The translations under genes and the position numbers were made by a program. Below the pieces are notes generated by a model. The model had not been told where the DNA came from and did no database searches. It worked only from the letters and a program-made list of their open reading frames with translations. From Devosia nanyangense (lineage in GTDB: Bacteria > Pseudomonadota > Alphaproteobacteria > Rhizobiales > Devosiaceae), in the NCBI GenBank assembly GCA_016213505.1, contig JACRAF010000037.1:1-56649 (forward strand): DNA of 56,649 nt. Reading direction: 5' to 3'. Below, piece after piece: positions 7,518 to 15,871 of this stretch (positions within the stretch are counted from its first letter, which is position 1; every line of letters starts with the position of its first letter).

Positions 7518-9796
7518 GCCGCCAGCAGCGGCCGGATCGCCAGGGCCAGAAGGATCAGCAGCGCCCGGTGCGGTTGCTCGATGTCGCGCGTGCCATCCAT
7601 GATCTTGAGTACCATCGCCGCTTCGGGGTGGCCGCTCGCCGCCACATAGGGCCTGAGCGTCTGCAGCGCCTTGAACCCTTCCGCGGTGCTGCCGGCGCTG
7701 AGCCCGGCGGCAGCCTTGGTCAGCAGGCGCGAGTGCTGGCTCGACTCCTCGGTCGAGATGCGGCGCAGCGCGTGGGCCAGCTGCCCGACGAGGCTGGGCA
7801 GGCGATAGCCGACGATCTTTTCCTCGCGCCGCCATTCGCGCGAAAAGCTCTCCTCCCAGTCGAGGATCTTGGCAAGCGCCAGCAGCACCACCTTGCTGCG
7901 CGGCTCGCCCGCCATGCTGACATCGTCGGCCACCAGCTGCCGATAGATCTCGAGCAGCCCGTCGATGCTTTGGTCGTCGCGGAACTTGCCCAGCGCCGAC
8001 ACCGCCGCGAGCCGGCAATCGATCTCCGGATCGTCGCGCAGCAGCGCCCGGATGCGCGGCAGATAGGTGTCGTCGCGGATATCGCCGAGGGTCCGCATGG
8101 CGCGCGCCCTGAGCAGCGGATTGGGGCTCTCGAGGAAGCGGGCGATGCGGCTCCCGCTTTCGCGCGCCTTGAGCCTGCCGAGCGAGGCGAGGGCGGCGTA
8201 TTGCAGCTCCACCAGTCCCTCATAGGCGAGCATGGATTCGAGCGCCCGTACCACCGCCGGGCTTCGCGGCAGGCGCCCGAGCGACTGGATGGCCTCGTGC
8301 CGGACGTCGAAGCTGGGATCGCTCAGGGCGGCGATCAGCTCCTCCTTGACCAGCGCGCTGCGGGTACCGCCGAAGCCGTAGGTCAGCTCGCGCCGGCGCT
8401 CCTCGGAGGTGAGCGCGCCGTAGCGGTGGATGCTGAGCAGCGCGCGGATGGCGCTGCCCCGGCCGAACTGGCCGAAGAAGTCGCGCACCCCGGTGGCGCC
8501 TTCCTCCTTGAGCGAGGCAAAGCTGATCGCCGAGGTAACGATGATAAGCGCGCTCAGCGCGAACAGGGTCTCGTAGCTCCCCAGCGACATACCCAGGACG
8601 GCGACCGGGCGAACCTCGAGGAACTGCAGCAGCATCCCGGCGAGGAAGGTGACGCCGCCGCCGATGATGCCGTCGGTGGCGTAGGCCAGCGTCATGTAGT
8701 TTTCCTTCTGCGCCGGCGGCACGTAGTTCAGCATGTAGATGCCGCCCACCGATATGGAACTCTGGAACAGCAGGCCGAACAGGAAGAAAATCAGGCTTGC
8801 GACAATCTGCGGGGCGGGCAGGGAGCTGTTGACCAGCAGCAGCCCGAGCAGCAGCACGACCTGCAGTCCCTGCAGCGTCACCCGGATGGCGCGGGTGCCG
8901 TAGCGGTCGACGAACCAGCCGGCGATCAGCCCGCCGACCGCCCCGCCGAGCGGAATGAACGCGGCCATCAGCACCAGCTGCCCCGAACTCATGCCAAGCC
9001 GCTCGCGGAAGAACAGCACGAGGAACAGACTGATCACCGTGTAGGCGAAGAACTGCGTGCCCGAGGAGTAGAGGTAGAGCCAGAAATTGCGGTCGCGCGC
9101 GGGCTTGCCCATGGCGCGGATCGCGTCGAGCCCGCGCGGCGATCCGGCCCGCGGCCGGCCGCCGCCCAGTCCGAGCAGGGTGAAGGCGCTGAGGAGGCCG
9201 ATCGACGCGCCGACCACGAACACCGGATAGAACCGCTCGATGCCGGACTGGCTGTCGAGCCAGAGCTGGACGAGGAGCGAGCCGATCAGCGCCATCGGCA
9301 GCATGAGTAGCGAGGTGATGCCGCTGATCCGCCCGCGGAACTGTCGCGGCATATACTCCTGCGACCAGGGCCAGAGCGCCGTTTCGGCGAGGGTGCGGAA
9401 AGCCGAGAACATCACCATTGCGCCGAACAGGATCCAGAACACCAGACTGGGCGAACTGAGGAACATCGGCGCCAGCAGCCAGGGCAGGACGAACAGATAG
9501 CGGCTGCCATAGGCGAACGCCGAGGTCTTGCGCTGGCTGAACTGCACCACTAGCGGCAGGAAGGCGATGCACAGCACCTGGGCGAAGGGCATGATGCCGC
9601 CGAGCAGCCCGATGCGATCCTTGGACACGCCGAGCTCGGCGGCATAGAGCGCCAGCGGCGTATTGACCGTGCACAGCAGGGCCGCCGTGTTGAGCACGTT
9701 GAACGTGTAGAGATAGGGGATACGCCGGATCTTGTCGTAATCCGACTGCACCTCCGTCCCGCTGGGAGGCCCCAGGTCTTCCGCCCGCGACGACAT
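7514..9796 (-). CDS. MFS transporter fused to a C-terminal HEAT-repeat domain
   Basis: 760 residues, about 350 more than a usual major-facilitator protein. Residues about 35-450 hold the 12-helix permease (for example YTFNVLNTAALLCTV, FWILFGAMVMFSAF, TVISLFLVLFF, LLGLLLVNSSLPA). From about residue 490 the protein is soluble and built of helical HEAT-like repeats (SLGRLPRSPAVVRALESML, ASLGRLKARESGSRIARFL, TLGDIRDDTYLPRIRALL, ALGKFRDDQSIDGLLEIY). It ends in a short hydrophobic helix, ALLILLALAIRP. HEAT arrays usually mediate protein contacts, so a regulatory or scaffold role in the cytoplasm is plausible. It follows the second sialidase gene by 24 bp in the AraC-sialidase-MFS operon and probably imports the substrate. 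Confidence 0.85.
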   Translation of the reverse strand: MSSRAEDLGPPSGTEVQSDYDKIRRIPYLYTFNVLNTAALLCTVNTPLALYAAELGVSKDRIGLLGGIMPFAQVLCIAFLPLVVQFSQRKTSAFAYGSRYLFVLPWLLAPMFLSSPSLVFWILFGAMVMFSAFRTLAETALWPWSQEYMPRQFRGRISGITSLLMLPMALIGSLLVQLWLDSQSGIERFYPVFVVGASIGLLSAFTLLGLGGGRPRAGSPRGLDAIRAMGKPARDRNFWLYLYSSGTQFFAYTVISLFLVLFFRERLGMSSGQLVLMAAFIPLGGAVGGLIAGWFVDRYGTRAIRVTLQGLQVVLLLGLLLVNSSLPAPQIVASLIFFLFGLLFQSSISVGGIYMLNYVPPAQKENYMTLAYATDGIIGGGVTFLAGMLLQFLEVRPVAVLGMSLGSYETLFALSALIIVTSAISFASLKEEGATGVRDFFGQFGRGSAIRALLSIHRYGALTSEERRRELTYGFGGTRSALVKEELIAALSDPSFDVRHEAIQSLGRLPRSPAVVRALESMLAYEGLVELQYAALASLGRLKARESGSRIARFLESPNPLLRARAMRTLGDIRDDTYLPRIRALLRDDPEIDCRLAAVSALGKFRDDQSIDGLLEIYRQLVADDVSMAGEPRSKVVLLALAKILDWEESFSREWRREEKIVGYRLPSLVGQLAHALRRISTEESSQHSRLLTKAAAGLSAGSTAEGFKALQTLRPYVAASGHPEAAMVLKIMDGTRDIEQPHRALLILLALAIRPLLAA

Positions 9797-9820
9797 GGCC
9801 GCCGCTCCTTCCTGACAGCG

Positions 9821-10900
9821 CTAGAGCGCTATTCTGTATCCCTTGATCACGTACTGGCTGTCCTCGAAACTCCAGCAGGCGGCGAGAGTCTCCCCGTTCT
9901 GCAGTTTCACCAGCGAAGGCTGCCCGAATTTGAGGCTACCGAACTGTTTCTTGATGTCGGCGGAATCGCTGGCCATCGCGTCATCCTTGAACAGGTCGAG
10001 CTCCTCCTCGACCGCGAAGCCACTGCCACTCACGTCGACCCGCCGCACCACCAGACCCACCGGCGCCTCGCGGTGGGAGTGGATGGTGAGCAGCTTGTCG
10101 CCGCCGAGCGCCATGAGATTCGAGGCCTGGCCCCTGATCCCCGTATCACGGACCGGGCCGAAGGTCTCGCCGCCGTCGTTCGAGACTACGAGATGGTTGT
10201 TGAGGTTGGTCCCCGCGGCGTTGTCGTAGGCCCAGAAGATCACCGCCACCCGGCCGGGCGCCATTTCGCACAGCCGGCTTTCCCAGGTCGACACATTGCC
10301 GGCGGGAGAGCGGAAGAACTCCGACAGCTTGCGCCAGTTCTTGCCGCCGTCGTCGCTGGCGATGATCCAGCCGGCATGGCCGGTCTTACCCAGATGGAAC
10401 GGCGCCGTCGCGCCGATGATGCGGCCGGACCTGAGCTGGATGCAGGGGCCGGAGAGTTCGAGCGGCTGGCCCTCGATATCGAAATAGCCCGGCACCGACC
10501 AGCTCCGCCCGCCGTCGGACGAAAAGCTCACCTTGTTGCGCAGCTCGAGCAGCGCGAAGGTCTGCGGGTCGACCACCGGCGCCAGCGGCGTCGGGCGGAC
10601 GAACACGTAGCCGGTGGCGATCAGGCTGCCGTCGCTCAGCAGCAGCGGCTTGAAGCTCTCGGATTCCTCCGGCACGGCCTCATGCGCGTTGAGCCGGACC
10701 GGCGGCGACCACGTCCTGCCGTTGTCCGAACTTCGGCTCACATGGGCGCGGGTGTCGGCGGCATCGAACGCCTGACCGATCGAGAACACCGCGACGAGGT
10801 CGCCGCCGGGCAGTTGGACGATGCCGGGGAAGGTGGCCTGCCGGCTGACCAGCAGCGGATCGGGATTGCGGTAGATGACGAACTCTTCAAGACGGTGCAC
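9821..10900 (-). CDS. BNR-repeat sialidase-superfamily protein (2)
   Basis: 359 residues with four Asp-boxes (SSDNGRTW, SSDGGRSW, SDDGGKNW and SNDGGETF) spread through a propeller fold and no signal peptide. It is paralogous in plan to the sialidase at 6402-7517 but belongs to the opposite-strand operon with the MFS-HEAT transporter (24 bp downstream) and the AraC regulator (12 bp upstream). Two cytoplasmic sialidase-like enzymes around one transporter suggest that an intact oligosaccharide or conjugate is imported and cut inside the cell (inference). The actual bond cleaved is unknown. Confidence 0.8.
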   Translation of the reverse strand: MHRLEEFVIYRNPDPLLVSRQATFPGIVQLPGGDLVAVFSIGQAFDAADTRAHVSRSSDNGRTWSPPVRLNAHEAVPEESESFKPLLLSDGSLIATGYVFVRPTPLAPVVDPQTFALLELRNKVSFSSDGGRSWSVPGYFDIEGQPLELSGPCIQLRSGRIIGATAPFHLGKTGHAGWIIASDDGGKNWRKLSEFFRSPAGNVSTWESRLCEMAPGRVAVIFWAYDNAAGTNLNNHLVVSNDGGETFGPVRDTGIRGQASNLMALGGDKLLTIHSHREAPVGLVVRRVDVSGSGFAVEEELDLFKDDAMASDSADIKKQFGSLKFGQPSLVKLQNGETLAACWSFEDSQYVIKGYRIAL

Positions 10901-10912
10901 GAACGGCTCCTC

Positions 10913-11707
10913 TCAGGCGAAGGGATTGGACCAGCGGCGGTATTGACCGGGCGTCTTGCCGCGGCGCCGGCGGAAGGCGGCGGAGAGCGTCGCGGCGTGG
11001 CCATAGCCGACGGCGCGGGCGATCTCGCTCAGCGACAGGCCGGTGGCGACCAGCAGTTCCTCGGCGCGGGTCAGCCGCAGGTCGCGCAGTCGTTCGCCCG
11101 CAGAAGTGTCCCAGGCCCGCCGGTGCATGGCGCGCAGCGCGCTCTCGCTGACGCCCAGCAAGGCGGCGACGTCGCTCAGTGTCCGCATGCGGTGGAGGTT
11201 CTGCCCGGCCTGGCTCCAGGCGCTGGCGAGCCTGTCCTCGTCCGCCGCCGCGTTGCTCGTTTCGCCGGGCGCGTGAAAACCGTCCAACGTTGCCGCCAGC
11301 AGCCGTTGCCGCCGTGGCAGCTCGTCCGGCCGGTTGCGGCGCGCCAGGTGCATGCAGAGGCGCAAGAGGTGCTGGATGTGCAGTGCCTCGTCGGCGTTGG
11401 GCAGCAGGTAGCCCGGCGCCGCCGCGGACGTGTCCCCGCCGAGCACGAAATGGCAGATCGAGGCGGTGGCGAAGGCACCCACCGGCGCCCCGCTGAACAG
11501 CGTGCCGGGACGGATCAGCACGCCGGCCGGCGCCACCAGGTCGAGGCGCGCCGACAGCTCAGGAAACCGGATGGTGGCCTTGCCCTCGTGTAGCCAGAAC
11601 AGGTCGTGGAACGGCCATCGCACGGGTCCGATCGGCATGCGCCTGTTGATCCGGCCGAACCGGTGGTCGCGCAGCTCCAGTGAACGGGGGGCGATCTCAT
11701 ATGCCAT
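10913..11707 (-). CDS. AraC-family transcriptional regulator
   Basis: 264 residues. The N-terminal 130 residues look like a cupin-type sensor (FHDLFWLHEGKATIRFPEL, APAGVLIRPGTLF). The C-terminus is the paired HTH of AraC proteins: LSDVAALLGVSESALRAMHRR as first HTH and LSLSEIARAVGYGHAATLSAAFRRR as second, followed by GKTPGQYRRW. No Shine-Dalgarno is evident before the ATG at 11707, which lies inside an inverted repeat. It is the first gene of the sialidase/MFS operon and divergent from the dioxygenase gene, so it probably controls both directions from the 133-bp gap. Confidence 0.85.
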   Translation of the reverse strand: MAYEIAPRSLELRDHRFGRINRRMPIGPVRWPFHDLFWLHEGKATIRFPELSARLDLVAPAGVLIRPGTLFSGAPVGAFATASICHFVLGGDTSAAAPGYLLPNADEALHIQHLLRLCMHLARRNRPDELPRRQRLLAATLDGFHAPGETSNAAADEDRLASAWSQAGQNLHRMRTLSDVAALLGVSESALRAMHRRAWDTSAGERLRDLRLTRAEELLVATGLSLSEIARAVGYGHAATLSAAFRRRRGKTPGQYRRWSNPFA

Positions 11708-11721
11708 GGCGTTTGGCCATG
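11705..11721. promoter_or_regulatory. Inverted repeat at the AraC gene start
   Basis: CATGGC (11705-11710) and GCCATG (11716-11721) form a perfect 6-bp inverted repeat with a 5-bp spacer that includes the AraC-gene start codon. It could be an autoregulatory operator or a structure hiding the start codon. The rest of the gap to the dioxygenase gene (to 11840) shows nothing else clear apart from the AGGAG ribosome site at 11830-11834. Confidence 0.3.
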
Positions 11722-11840
11722 CGAAGCTGCGGCGTATGATCGGATTTCCTACGCCGCTGTCGGTCCCGATAGATGACGGCGCCGCGCCGATGGCCTCTCA
11801 TGACCACCGGCCGCGATGGCCGCAACCTCAGGAGCAATGG

Positions 11841-12620
11841 ATGAGCCTGTCGAAGAAAGTACCCGAAACTTCGACGCTGAAGGACGATTTCGACCGCGAC
11901 GGCTTCATCGCCGTCCGGCCGCTGTTCAATGCCGAGCGGATGGCCGAGATCAACCGCGAGCTCGACCGCTACCTGCGCGATTGCGTGCCGCTGATGTCGG
12001 AGACCGACGTCTACTACGAGGACAAGGCGAACCGCGCCACGGTCAAGCAGATGATGTTCCTCGAGCGCTACGATCCGTTCTTCAGCGACCTGCTGAAGAG
12101 CAGCCTCGTCCACGACCTCGCCGAGACCGTGCTGGGCGAGCCGGCGATCGCCCAGAACATGGAATACTTCAACAAGCCGCCGGGGATCGGCAAGCAGACC
12201 CCGCCGCACCAGGATGGCTACTACTTCAAGATCGATCCACCGCAGGCGGTGACCGGTTGGCTCGCCCTCGAGCCGGTCGATGCGGAGAACGGCTGCCTGC
12301 AATACGTCCGCGGCTCGCATCGGGGCGAGGGCTGGCGTCCGCATGGCCGTTCGGAGATCCTCGGTTTTTCGCAGGGCATCACCGATTTCGGCACGCCCGA
12401 CGATATCGCCAACACCGTCGCGATGCCGGGCGGCGCCGGCATGCTGCTGATGCACCACTGCAAAACCGTGCATTGGGCCAGCCCCAATCGCTCGCCGACC
12501 CGTTCGCGCCGCGCCCTGGGCTTCGTCTTTTACGGTGAGAGCGCCAGGCCGGACGAAGCGGCAAAGCGCGCCTACCAGGCGAAGCTCGACGCCGAGCTCA
12601 AGGCGGCCAACAAAATCTAG
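11841..12620 (+). CDS. Phytanoyl-CoA dioxygenase (PhyH) family Fe(II)/2-oxoglutarate oxygenase
   Basis: 259 residues; the ATG at 11841 is preceded by AGGAG at a 6-bp distance, and the longer open frame upstream is rejected. The double-stranded beta-helix iron ligands are visible: PPHQDGYY (H123, D125) and TVHWASPN (H211), with R224 in RSRRALGFVF as the likely 2-oxoglutarate anchor. GCLQYVRGSHRGE is the typical PhyH turn before the distal part. Members hydroxylate or demethylate small molecules. It is divergent from the AraC regulator and stands alone, ending 58 bp from the convergent M81 gene. Substrate unknown. Confidence 0.85.
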   Translation: MSLSKKVPETSTLKDDFDRDGFIAVRPLFNAERMAEINRELDRYLRDCVPLMSETDVYYEDKANRATVKQMMFLERYDPFFSDLLKSSLVHDLAETVLGEPAIAQNMEYFNKPPGIGKQTPPHQDGYYFKIDPPQAVTGWLALEPVDAENGCLQYVRGSHRGEGWRPHGRSEILGFSQGITDFGTPDDIANTVAMPGGAGMLLMHHCKTVHWASPNRSPTRSRRALGFVFYGESARPDEAAKRAYQAKLDAELKAANKI

Positions 12621-12678
12621 GACGACCCTCGGGCGGCGTGGCGCACTCCGCCCCGCCGCTTCGACCACACCGGTGCCG

Positions 12679-14175
12679 CTAGCGCCGGGAGACAATTTTC
12701 CCGGCGAGATTCTTGTAGGGCAGCCGCTTGAGATTGCTGGTGCCCAGCCCTGCGCTGTCGACGTTGAAGCTCGCTCGCGCGATCGGCCCATAGGCGTCGC
12801 GATGCGACACCGCCGCCTTGACGATGACGTAGTCGGCGTCCTCCGGCCGGATCCCCTGCGAATGCAGCTGCCCCAGATCCATCGGCGGCATCTTGCGGCT
12901 GGTGAGCAGCACCGTCGCCTGCGGATTGACCACGACGGCGCAGGGCCCCATCTCCGCATGCGTTCCCAGCATCGATGCCAGATGCGATTTCGGGTTCTCG
13001 AGTTCGAAGCGCCCGTCGCTGAGGTGCTGGACGGAGCCGGCGAAGGCGACCGGCGCGCCGTGATGCCGGTCTGTCTTGCCGCCGATCGACAGCGCGACGT
13101 CGCTGCCGAGGCCGGCCGCGACGCAGATCGCGACCGCCTTCGGATCGTTGATAACGGCGACGATGTTGCGACGTCCGGTGGCGAGCAGGGGCCCGAGCAC
13201 GTCGGTTGCATCGCCCGGCGTGCCGCCGCCGATATTGTCGGCCGGCTCGACCAGCAGAACCGGACCCTTGCCCGGTGGCAGTGCATCGACCTTGGCCAGC
13301 ACGTCCGCCAGCACGGCTTCGTCCGGATAGCCTTCCGCGATATGCTGTTCGAGCACCTGCCGGAGCTGTTCGAGATACCGCACCGCGGTCTGCGGATCGC
13401 CGCGGGTCGAACAGTTGAGGCTGAAGCCGCAGTCGGCGATGTCGGCGTAGGCGTAGCCGGCCATGACGTTGATGCACAGGATGTCGGGGTCCGCCGCCTC
13501 GATCGCACGGGCCGCCGCGAGGACCGCCTTCATCGGGTTGTCGGCCGATCCGGTTCCCGTGGGGGGCAGCACATAGCGGGTCGCGAGGTGCACCTGGGCG
13601 ACATGCGGATCGTCCATCAGCGCATCGAGCAATCCCGCAGCGCGCATCGCGGCCCGCCGCGCATCGTTGTGGGGATTTTCGCGGTAGGCGCAGACGCAGC
13701 TAGTGAAGTCGATCATGGCCTGCGAGACGTTGGCGTGCAGGTCGAGAACGGCGACCACCGGGATGCGGAGTCCCCGCGTCTCGAGGAGGTCGTGGAGTTC
13801 ACCCAGCAGCACACCTTCGACGTCGTCGCAGGTCTGGCTCACCATGGCGCCATGGAGGACGAGGAAGATGCCGTCGAGCTGGTCGCCCGAGGCCTCGATG
13901 CTCGCAAACAAATGGCGCCGGAACAGCGCTGGCGCCACATCCTCGACCACGCCGCCGGGCATCGCGGCCATCTGGATGCTGGGGACCAGTTCCCACCGCT
14001 TGAGCCGTGCGTATTCGAGAAAACCGTCGGTCGGCGAGCCGTTTCCGAGATTGCGGCCGATGATGTCCGGGCCGATGTGGAGGGCCGTCTCCCGGAAGGC
14101 GCCAATCCCGGTCGTCTGGCTGAGGAAGGTGTGGGTCTCGTGAAAGAGCCCTGCGAGCAGCACGGTCTTGGTCAA
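12679..14175 (-). CDS. M81 (MlrC-like) metallopeptidase
   Basis: 498 residues of the MlrC family (peptidase M81, named from microcystin degradation). The N-terminal domain starts LLAGLFHETHTFLS with the family H-E-T-x-T/S metal motif near residue 12, and continues with LVLHGAM and VAVLDLHANVS, which supply further metal His/Asp. The MlrC C-terminal domain is recognisable by LVEPADNIGGGTPGDAT near residue 284 and VVNPQATVLLT. Most members are not microcystinases; they sit in rhizobial peptide or opine operons. It stands alone between the dioxygenase gene and the hydroxyproline-type scar, next to a peptide-transport operon that it may serve. Confidence 0.85.
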   Translation of the reverse strand: MTKTVLLAGLFHETHTFLSQTTGIGAFRETALHIGPDIIGRNLGNGSPTDGFLEYARLKRWELVPSIQMAAMPGGVVEDVAPALFRRHLFASIEASGDQLDGIFLVLHGAMVSQTCDDVEGVLLGELHDLLETRGLRIPVVAVLDLHANVSQAMIDFTSCVCAYRENPHNDARRAAMRAAGLLDALMDDPHVAQVHLATRYVLPPTGTGSADNPMKAVLAAARAIEAADPDILCINVMAGYAYADIADCGFSLNCSTRGDPQTAVRYLEQLRQVLEQHIAEGYPDEAVLADVLAKVDALPPGKGPVLLVEPADNIGGGTPGDATDVLGPLLATGRRNIVAVINDPKAVAICVAAGLGSDVALSIGGKTDRHHGAPVAFAGSVQHLSDGRFELENPKSHLASMLGTHAEMGPCAVVVNPQATVLLTSRKMPPMDLGQLHSQGIRPEDADYVIVKAAVSHRDAYGPIARASFNVDSAGLGTSNLKRLPYKNLAGKIVSRR

Positions 14176-14209
14176 ATCGGGTTTCCCAGCCTGAGGCGCC
14201 GCAACATCT

Positions 14210-14235
14210 GGATATATTACTATGATAACATGATG
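14210..14235 (-). promoter_or_regulatory. AT-rich promoter/operator upstream of the M81 gene
   Basis: An AT-rich patch in GC-rich DNA, 35-60 bp before the M81 start. On the minus strand it reads TTATCATAGTAATATA (14228 to 14213), matching 13 of 16 bases of TTATCATGACAATATA at 3192-3207. The shared sequence includes a TAATATA -10-like core, so common promoter elements and a common operator are both possible. Confidence 0.4.
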
Positions 14236-14242
14236 TCGACCG

Positions 14243-14540
14243 TCAAATCCCCCGCCTGGACATGAGGTCCGCGACGATGCGGGCCGTCCTGGCGGAATAG
14301 CTCAGGCCGTAGCGGCCGTGGCCGACCGCATGGAAAACCCGCGGATCGCGCGACGAGCGCAAGAATCACGGGAACCGAGTCCGGCATCGAGGCCCGATGC
14401 CCCATCCACCCTGCCACGTGAGGCCGGGCCGGTCGCGGTCGAACAGGGCCACGCGAAAGGATCACGCCAGCGGTGACGATCCGGCCGACCTCACCTCCTG
14501 CGTGGGCCTCCACCATGGTCACCGTCTCGCTCCAGCGCAT
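14243..14540 (-). pseudogene. Fused remnants of a proline racemase/4-hydroxyproline epimerase gene and an FAD D-amino-acid dehydrogenase gene
   Basis: The ATG at 14540 has a perfect GGGAGGAG site and lies 24 bp after the peptidase gene. The first 27 codons (MRWSETVTMVEAHAGGEVGR, then IVTAGVI) match the start of proline racemase/4-hydroxyproline 2-epimerases. The frame is then lost. A second frame reads FRVALFDRDRPG, the end of the Rossmann FAD-binding unit of DadA-like dehydrogenases. A third reads WMGHRASMPDSVPVI, and after one more frameshift DPRVFHAVGHGRYGLSYSAR runs to a stop at 14243, the standard C-terminus of those dehydrogenases. The catalytic cores of both genes are missing. This is direct evidence of at least two deletions and frameshifts in a two-gene operon tail. 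Confidence 0.75.
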
Positions 14541-14564
14541 GACCGCTCCTCCCGCTATCATCGC

Positions 14565-15860
14565 TCAGGCGATGGGGCCGCCGCGCTCTCGCACCATCTC
14601 AAGCAGACGCTTGAACACATTGGCGCTTTGACGGATGCCGTCATGCTCGAATTCGTTGGTGACCCAATGCGTCAGATTGCCGACCTCCCGCGCCGTTTCA
14701 AGCGACAGCGCGGCGTCGACATAGAGATCGTCGTGATAGACGATTGCCGACACCGGCACTTCGTTGGCCGCGAGCCGCGCCGGATCGTAGAGCTCGGGGT
14801 AGCTCTCGCGCATGGCGAGCGCCTCCACCCCGTGCCGGAACGGCGTCAGCGACCGAATCTCCTCGAACATCCAGGGGAACATCATCTCCCCGGTGAACAG
14901 CAGCGGCCGGGCGGATGTGTCGAACTCGGGACGCTCGCCGCGGATGCGGTCGGCCGCCCACGCTGTCGCTCCGGGTCCATGGCCGTAGATGCTCTCCTGC
15001 AGGGCCGCGAAGAGGGGATTGCCGTCGTAGCTGGTTGCGGTCATGACCGCGGCGAGGAAGTGATCGGACAGCTGTCCGGGGGCGGAGAACGCCTCGTCGA
15101 TCAGCCAGTGGACGTTCTCGTGGCCCGGCGCCATGCCCAGGTCGATGCCGATGGTCTGCAACCGCTTCACCGTCAGGCGATCGCCATCGGGGAGGCGCAC
15201 GTCGTTGCCGTCGATGAAATCGGCCAGCGCGGCCACCCGCTCGACGTCATGCGGAAAGCGCTTGTAGAAGATGGCGGTCTTGGCCGCGGCGCGCGGGTAG
15301 GTGCGGCGATAGACTTCGTCGGCCGAAGGCCTGAGGCTCGCGAGCCCGCCGGCGACGTAGCAGGCGCTGAGGGCCTCGGGGAATGTCGACAGATAGGTGA
15401 GGGTCAGAAAGCCGCCATAGCTCTGGCCCAGGGTCTGCCAGCGCTTGCCTCCGAACACGGTCTTTCGGACATGCTCGAAGTCCGCGACGATCGAATCCGC
15501 GCGGAACAGAGCGAGATAGCCGGCGGCGGCCTGTGTGTCGGCAAAGCGCCGCATGGTGGCCGCTTCGATGCGGCTCGAGCGACCCGTGCCGCGCTGATCG
15601 GGCAGGATCACCCGGTGCGTCTTGATCGCCTCGGCGAGCCAGGGAGGTCCACCACCGGCGGGTCGCGGCGATTTTCCTCCCGGGCCACCCTGCAGGAACG
15701 CCAGCAGCGGTAGATCATCGTTCTGCCGTGCCGGGTCGACGACCTCGCGGACGAACACCTCGATCTTTTCGGACTCGTCCGACCTGGACCAATCGAGCGG
15801 GACGGGAACAAGGTGATCGCGGATGTGCATGCCGGGGATGGTGTAGGCGGAAACAGGCAT
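14565..15860 (-). CDS. Proline iminopeptidase-like alpha/beta hydrolase (peptidase S33)
   Basis: 431 residues. LQGGPGG (57-63) is the oxyanion motif, LPDQRGTGRSS follows, GQSYGG carries the nucleophile (S147), and FEHDG near the end supplies the catalytic His (H406). The set is characteristic of S33 proline iminopeptidases, which free N-terminal Pro (or Hyp) from short peptides. A long extra segment (about 200-340) forms the cap. The start is the ATG at 15860 with GAGGAAC before it. It is the last intact gene of the oligopeptide ABC operon, 11 bp after a permease gene, so imported peptides are likely its substrates. Cytoplasmic; no signal peptide seen. Confidence 0.85.
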   Translation of the reverse strand: MPVSAYTIPGMHIRDHLVPVPLDWSRSDESEKIEVFVREVVDPARQNDDLPLLAFLQGGPGGKSPRPAGGGPPWLAEAIKTHRVILPDQRGTGRSSRIEAATMRRFADTQAAAGYLALFRADSIVADFEHVRKTVFGGKRWQTLGQSYGGFLTLTYLSTFPEALSACYVAGGLASLRPSADEVYRRTYPRAAAKTAIFYKRFPHDVERVAALADFIDGNDVRLPDGDRLTVKRLQTIGIDLGMAPGHENVHWLIDEAFSAPGQLSDHFLAAVMTATSYDGNPLFAALQESIYGHGPGATAWAADRIRGERPEFDTSARPLLFTGEMMFPWMFEEIRSLTPFRHGVEALAMRESYPELYDPARLAANEVPVSAIVYHDDLYVDAALSLETAREVGNLTHWVTNEFEHDGIRQSANVFKRLLEMVRERGGPIA

Positions 15861-15871
15861 CGGTTGTTCCT

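Noticed and set aside
12679..14175. Microcystin degradation pathway based on the MlrC-like gene
   Set aside because: No MlrA, MlrB or MlrD genes are nearby, and most M81 proteins are unrelated to microcystin.
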